Origin: Natronococcus pandeyae
GTDB lineage: Archaea > Halobacteriota > Halobacteria > Halobacteriales > Natrialbaceae
Assembly (NCBI RefSeq): GCF_008122205.1
Contig: NZ_PHNJ01000002.1
Coordinates: forward strand, 186,001-250,000
Direction of reading: 5' to 3'
DNA length: 64,000 bases
A program made the position numbers and the translations under genes. The notes under the pieces were generated by a model that did not search any database, was not told the DNA's origin, and saw nothing but the letters and a program-made list of their open reading frames with translations. Within the stretch, counting starts at the first letter, position 1. Each line of letters starts with the position of its first letter. Shown one piece after another: positions 60,808 through 64,000 of the stretch.

Positions 60808-61812
60808 GAGCGTCCCGACGAGCAGATCGCCGTACACCAGCGCGATCACCAGGCCGACGAACACCGGCACGAGAAACGGCATCCCCGGCGAGATCCAGAT
60901 CCGTTCCTCGGTCGTGAGCGCCTCGAGTCCGTCCCGTAACTCGTCCGCCGTCGTTCCGTAGGCCGTTCCCTCGATATCGGCGAGGAAGGCTTCGGCGCCC
61001 CAGGGGTCGTCGGACGCGCCACCGTCCGTATCGCGGGGGGGTTCGGGTGTCGCCTGCTCGAGCGGCGCCTCACCGTCGCCGGCGACGTCCGCGGTGACCG
61101 CGCCGTCTGTCGGCGGATTCGGCTCGTCCGGCAACGTCGCCGGATCACGGAACCGGTCGGGATGATCGCGAACGGCAGCGAGGGACAGACCGCGCCAGCG
61201 AAGGTACATCCGCAGTGCGTCGAGGTCGAGTCCCCCACGTGACCGGCCGTCGGGTGCCGAGAGCAGTTTGCCGTGCGCGGTCGTGGCCCGCTCCCACGGG
61301 ACGGGCCAGCCGACGAACATCACGGGTGTGAGCCGACCGGCAGCGGCGTTACGGAGCGCGAGCGCGAGCGGTATCGTGACCCCGACGAGGACGGCGTTCG
61401 TCAGGATCGTGAACGAAAACGCACCGAGCGGCATCGACACGACGGGGACCGTCACCGGGCCGACCGCGTACTGGGGCACCGTCGGGAACAGCAACGCGAG
61501 GACGAGCAGGGCTTTCGCGTCCGCGCCGCCGAAGCCGCCGAACCACCAGAAGCAGTAGGCGAGCGGAACCACGAACCCCAGGCTGATCGCCGCCGGGACG
61601 AGAAACTCGTAGCTCCAGGCGTGCGCGCCGGCGTTCCAGGCGGCCCAGCCGTCCCACGCGAGCAGGACGGCGCCGAGGAGCGCGAGCGGGATCCAGACCG
61701 TACTCGAGACGCGCCGAGTCCGGACGTCGCGGACGGCCGTCCAGGCGAACACCGGAAGCGCGACGAGTCGAAGGAGATCCGGACCCGTCGCCGAGAGGCC
61801 GGCCAGTGACAC
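60802..61812 (-). CDS. Prepilin peptidase, A24 family (PibD-like)
   Basis: The 336-residue polytopic aspartic protease has first catalytic Asp in AVRDVRTRRV and second in the GxGD-like motif WWFGGFGGADAKALL. It would cleave class III signal peptides of archaellins and pilins. Compared with PibD it carries an extra soluble acidic region of about 130 residues (around 170-300), between the helical core and the C-terminal helix, of unknown use. It is not beside archaellum or pilus genes. Confidence 0.85.
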   Translation of the reverse strand: MSLAGLSATGPDLLRLVALPVFAWTAVRDVRTRRVSSTVWIPLALLGAVLLAWDGWAAWNAGAHAWSYEFLVPAAISLGFVVPLAYCFWWFGGFGGADAKALLVLALLFPTVPQYAVGPVTVPVVSMPLGAFSFTILTNAVLVGVTIPLALALRNAAAGRLTPVMFVGWPVPWERATTAHGKLLSAPDGRSRGGLDLDALRMYLRWRGLSLAAVRDHPDRFRDPATLPDEPNPPTDGAVTADVAGDGEAPLEQATPEPPRDTDGGASDDPWGAEAFLADIEGTAYGTTADELRDGLEALTTEERIWISPGMPFLVPVFVGLVIALVYGDLLVGTLL

Positions 61813-61965
61813 GTCTCACTCTCTCGAGTGCGGCAGTGTCATTGTTTCGGCCTTCCGACTACTGGATGGGAAACCGGAGACGACGACCGGAGAACGCCTG
61901 TAGCCGAGAAACGGTAGCACTACCGCTGTGTCGCGCACAGCAAAGCGGAAAACGGAGGGGCGAGT

Positions 61966-62355
61966 TTAAATGACGCGGTTCTGCAGGTAGTCGAGGTGCT
62001 TTGCGTTGTACACGATCTGAACCTCGTCGGTCTCGGCGGAGCCGATGCAGGTCAGACGGACGTTCTTGTCCTCGACTTCCTCGTCCGAGAGGATCTGCTG
62101 CATGTCCATGTCGATCTCGCCCTCGTAGACGATCGCTGCACAGTTCGCACAGGCGCCTGCGCGACACGAGAAGGGCCAGTCGTAGCCCTGGGCCTCGGCG
62201 GCCTCGAGGATGTACTCGCCCTCGGCAACGTCGAGCGTACCGTAGTCCTCCTCGTCGAGGCCGGCGTCGGCAGCCTGATCGAAGAGGTCGTCGTCATCCA
62301 TTTCCCAGCCCTGGTCGTCCAGTACTTCGTAGTTGAGGTATTCTACCGTGGGCAT
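61966..62355 (-). CDS. fer: 2Fe-2S ferredoxin, haloarchaeal type
   Basis: The 129-residue plant-type ferredoxin has the cluster ligands Cys64, Cys69, Cys72 and Cys103 (CRAGACANC, then LTCIGS). The acidic N-terminal insertion ([20 protein letters not shown]) is the halophilic domain typical of haloarchaeal ferredoxins. It is the main electron carrier for 2-oxoacid oxidoreductases. The ATG at 62353-62355 gives the known N-terminus [10 protein letters not shown]. Confidence 0.96.
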   Translation of the reverse strand: MPTVEYLNYEVLDDQGWEMDDDDLFDQAADAGLDEEDYGTLDVAEGEYILEAAEAQGYDWPFSCRAGACANCAAIVYEGEIDMDMQQILSDEEVEDKNVRLTCIGSAETDEVQIVYNAKHLDYLQNRVI

Positions 62356-62529
62356 CACTCGCCGGTTCGAGGCCCGCATTGGTATAGCTTGCTGTTCGAT
62401 CCGAACCGCTGCCGGCTACTGCAGGCCTCTATCTCTCAAACGGGGGATTTACGGCTAAATCAGGCTGGGCAAAAAGGCTCGAGGAGCAAACAGACGGGAA
62501 TCAGTGCGCGGACGAGCGCCGAAGCGCGA

Positions 62530-63711
62530 TCACAGTCCGAAGATCGGCACGAACCGGAACGTGAGGAACGCACCGACGGTCGAGATGACCGGTACGACGT
62601 TCTGCATGAGGATCACGCGGGCCGTCGTCGAGGGATTGAACAGGTCCGACGCCTGCGGGATGTCCTCGGGCTCCTCTTCGCCGATCTCTGGCGGTCGTTC
62701 GCCCTCCTCCTCGGCGGTGAGCGCACCGACGGAGACCCGGGTCTCCTTACCGCGAGCGGCATCGGAGATTTTGGTCGTACGAGTCGCGCGCCCCCAGCCG
62801 AGACCGATGATGCACATCGTCGCGATGACGACGAAACTGGCGGGAATTCCGATCCAGGAGAGAGCGATGACGATGGTCGAACTGATGACGGCGACGACGA
62901 TCGCTGCCGTCAGCGGGAGGTTCGTGATGTCGTTTCCGAGCGTATCCAGCGTTCTGCGGGCGATCGTGAAACAGCCGACCGCGACCGCCGCCGAACCGAT
63001 GAGGATCAGCGGTATCATGTCGACGTCCCCGGTGCCGTAGATCGGTGCGATCGCGTTCGCGATGTTGCTCGTCCCGGAGGAAAAGCCCATCAGACAGCCG
63101 ATCACGACGACGACGAACGCGCCCGTGATCTCGCGACGATCGGCGTTCTCGCCGAACTGTAACCGCGGGAGAGCGCCGGATCGATCGACGGTGATCATCT
63201 GCCGTCCCTCTCGATTGCCTTCGATAGCGATCCACGCGTTGATCCGTGGATAGAAGTACCGTCCGATGACTCCGGCAACCCAGAAGCCGATGATCGGCGC
63301 GACGATCCACCAGATGACGATCTCGCCTAACACCGCGAGGTTGAGTTCGCCGGTCGCGAGTCCGAGTGCGGCGATGGCGCCGACGGCGGTCATCGAGGTC
63401 GAAGCGGGAACACCGACGTAGTTGCCGACGAACAGCGCGCCGCCGATGAAAAAGAGGACGGCGACGTTCGAGCGAAGCGTGAAGATCGAGGTGTCGGTAA
63501 CGAGTTCCTCGCCAAGCGTGTCCACGACCTGCGGACCGATCGTGATGGCACCGAGAAAGAAGAACACCGACATGAGAGCCGCTGCCATTAATTTCGTGAT
63601 GACGTTCGCACCGACGGCCGGACCGAACGCAGGACCCGTTGTCGCGCCGCCGATGTTGTAGCCAACGAACACCGCAACGAGAAGCCCCACGATAAGCAGT
63701 ACTTCTGTCAC
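62530..63711 (-). CDS. pitA: Inorganic phosphate transporter, PiT family
   Basis: This 393-residue carrier has the two PiT signature repeats, GYNIGGATTGPAFGPAVGAN near the N-terminus and MGFSSGTSNIANAIAPIYG in the second half, plus about ten transmembrane helices. PiT carriers import phosphate with H+ or Na+. The GTG at 63709-63711 is used because TAAAAA (63736-63741 on the plus strand, TTTTTA on the coding strand) lies exactly 27 nt upstream, pointing to leaderless initiation there; a GTG at 63744 would sit on the TATA box. Confidence 0.92.
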   Translation of the reverse strand: MTEVLLIVGLLVAVFVGYNIGGATTGPAFGPAVGANVITKLMAAALMSVFFFLGAITIGPQVVDTLGEELVTDTSIFTLRSNVAVLFFIGGALFVGNYVGVPASTSMTAVGAIAALGLATGELNLAVLGEIVIWWIVAPIIGFWVAGVIGRYFYPRINAWIAIEGNREGRQMITVDRSGALPRLQFGENADRREITGAFVVVVIGCLMGFSSGTSNIANAIAPIYGTGDVDMIPLILIGSAAVAVGCFTIARRTLDTLGNDITNLPLTAAIVVAVISSTIVIALSWIGIPASFVVIATMCIIGLGWGRATRTTKISDAARGKETRVSVGALTAEEEGERPPEIGEEEPEDIPQASDLFNPSTTARVILMQNVVPVISTVGAFLTFRFVPIFGL

Positions 63712-63735
63712 ATTACTACCCACATCACCCGTCCG

Positions 63736-63741
63736 TAAAAA
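63736..63741 (-). promoter_or_regulatory. TATA box of the PiT transporter gene
   Basis: On the coding strand TTTTTA is centred at 63738, 27 nt from GTG 63711. It decides between the two possible GTG starts. Confidence 0.5.
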
Positions 63742-63787
63742 CACGCCTATTTGCGGCCGCAGCCGCCGGCCAGGCTCGATTCGGTCG

Positions 63788-64000
63788 TCACAGTCGGGAG
63801 TCGCTGATTGCGCGAGTGACCACTGGCGGCGGTTCGCCGCTGCGATCCGCTCGGAGCCGACTCCCGGTGTGCAACTGCTTCGCCTCGGTGAAGACCTGCT
63901 GCCGATCGGCGGACGACTCGTCCGGAGGGCTCCTCGAGCCGACAGTCTGCGTCACTCTCAAGGCCGAGTCACTCGAGAGCCGGCCAACTGTGGCGTCGGC
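63788..64000 (-). CDS. Probable C-terminal end of a gene (partial)
   Basis: The reverse strand is open from the right edge for 70 codons before a TGA at 63788-63790. It reads ADATVGRLSSDSALRVTQTV and continues in a hydrophilic, Ser/Arg-rich style. The codon pattern is plausible but there is no motif, and random open frames of this length occur at this GC content. The start is beyond the window. Confidence 0.3.
   Translation of the reverse strand, partial: ADATVGRLSSDSALRVTQTVGSRSPPDESSADRQQVFTEAKQLHTGSRLRADRSGEPPPVVTRAISDSRL

Overview
The window is a GC-rich (about 65%) stretch of a haloarchaeal chromosome. The evidence is acidic proteomes, Tat/lipobox exports, a PGF-CTERM protein, archaeal information-processing genes (TBP, aIF1A, a clamp-loader subunit, DUF460, Trm-G10) and leaderless genes with a TATA box about 27 nt upstream of the start. 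A member of the Natrinema/Haloterrigena/Natronorubrum group fits best, but no rRNA or tRNA is present to prove it. About 63 protein genes are supported; no CRISPR array and no intact insertion sequence was seen.

Layout. 1-5.5 kb: partial lipoprotein solute receptor, DMT exporter, MscS channel, membrane protein, SerB. 5.5-8.1 kb: leftward metY-metX unit behind a dyad. 8.2-13.6 kb: MFS carrier, cupredoxin lipoprotein, DMT exporter followed by a startless zinc-ribbon frame, class V aminotransferase. 14-17.3 kb: halolysin-like protease, a striking array of short perfect hairpins, aIF1A and two tiny membrane proteins. 17.3-30 kb: mostly housekeeping (DUF460, aldo-keto reductase, RNase Z, clamp-loader subunit, thioesterase, Trm-G10, TBP) plus a large Tat-exported esterase. 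30-32.7 kb: a wHTH gene, a zinc-ribbon membrane protein and hisG, preceded by a 200-bp tandem duplication carrying four promoter-like cores, into which an 80-bp palindromic MITE has jumped.

32.7-40.8 kb is a copper-handling island: a CPH-type (CopB-like) ATPase with a SHOCT partner, a membrane-anchored wHTH regulator, a histidine-rich secreted protein, a CPC-type CopA with two CxxC metal-binding domains, a Bat-type HTH regulator, then a DUF7344-type wHTH gene next to a Cys-rich microprotein. 40.9-46.5 kb: SpoIIM, aminoglycoside-phosphotransferase-like kinase, Prs, an H-NOX-like protein that seems to lack the haem-ligating histidine, and a PGF-CTERM metalloprotease. 46.7-55.2 kb: a 1336-residue secreted GH13 amylase, an Lrp/AsnC regulator, a second microprotein/wHTH pair and IleS. 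55.3-64 kb: small membrane proteins, an Fe-S uracil-DNA glycosylase, a Rieske protein, a MEDS/GAF/GAF histidine kinase, a second MITE copy, HIT protein, A24 prepilin peptidase, 2Fe-2S ferredoxin, a PiT phosphate transporter and a probable partial gene at the right edge.

The items most worth a second look are the hairpin array (16102-16346), the hisG-upstream promoter-like repeats with twin 13-codon reading frames (32177-32632), the MITE whose empty site is preserved next door, the H-NOX protein without its histidine, and the recurring pair of a DUF7344-type wHTH protein with a Cys-rich microprotein.
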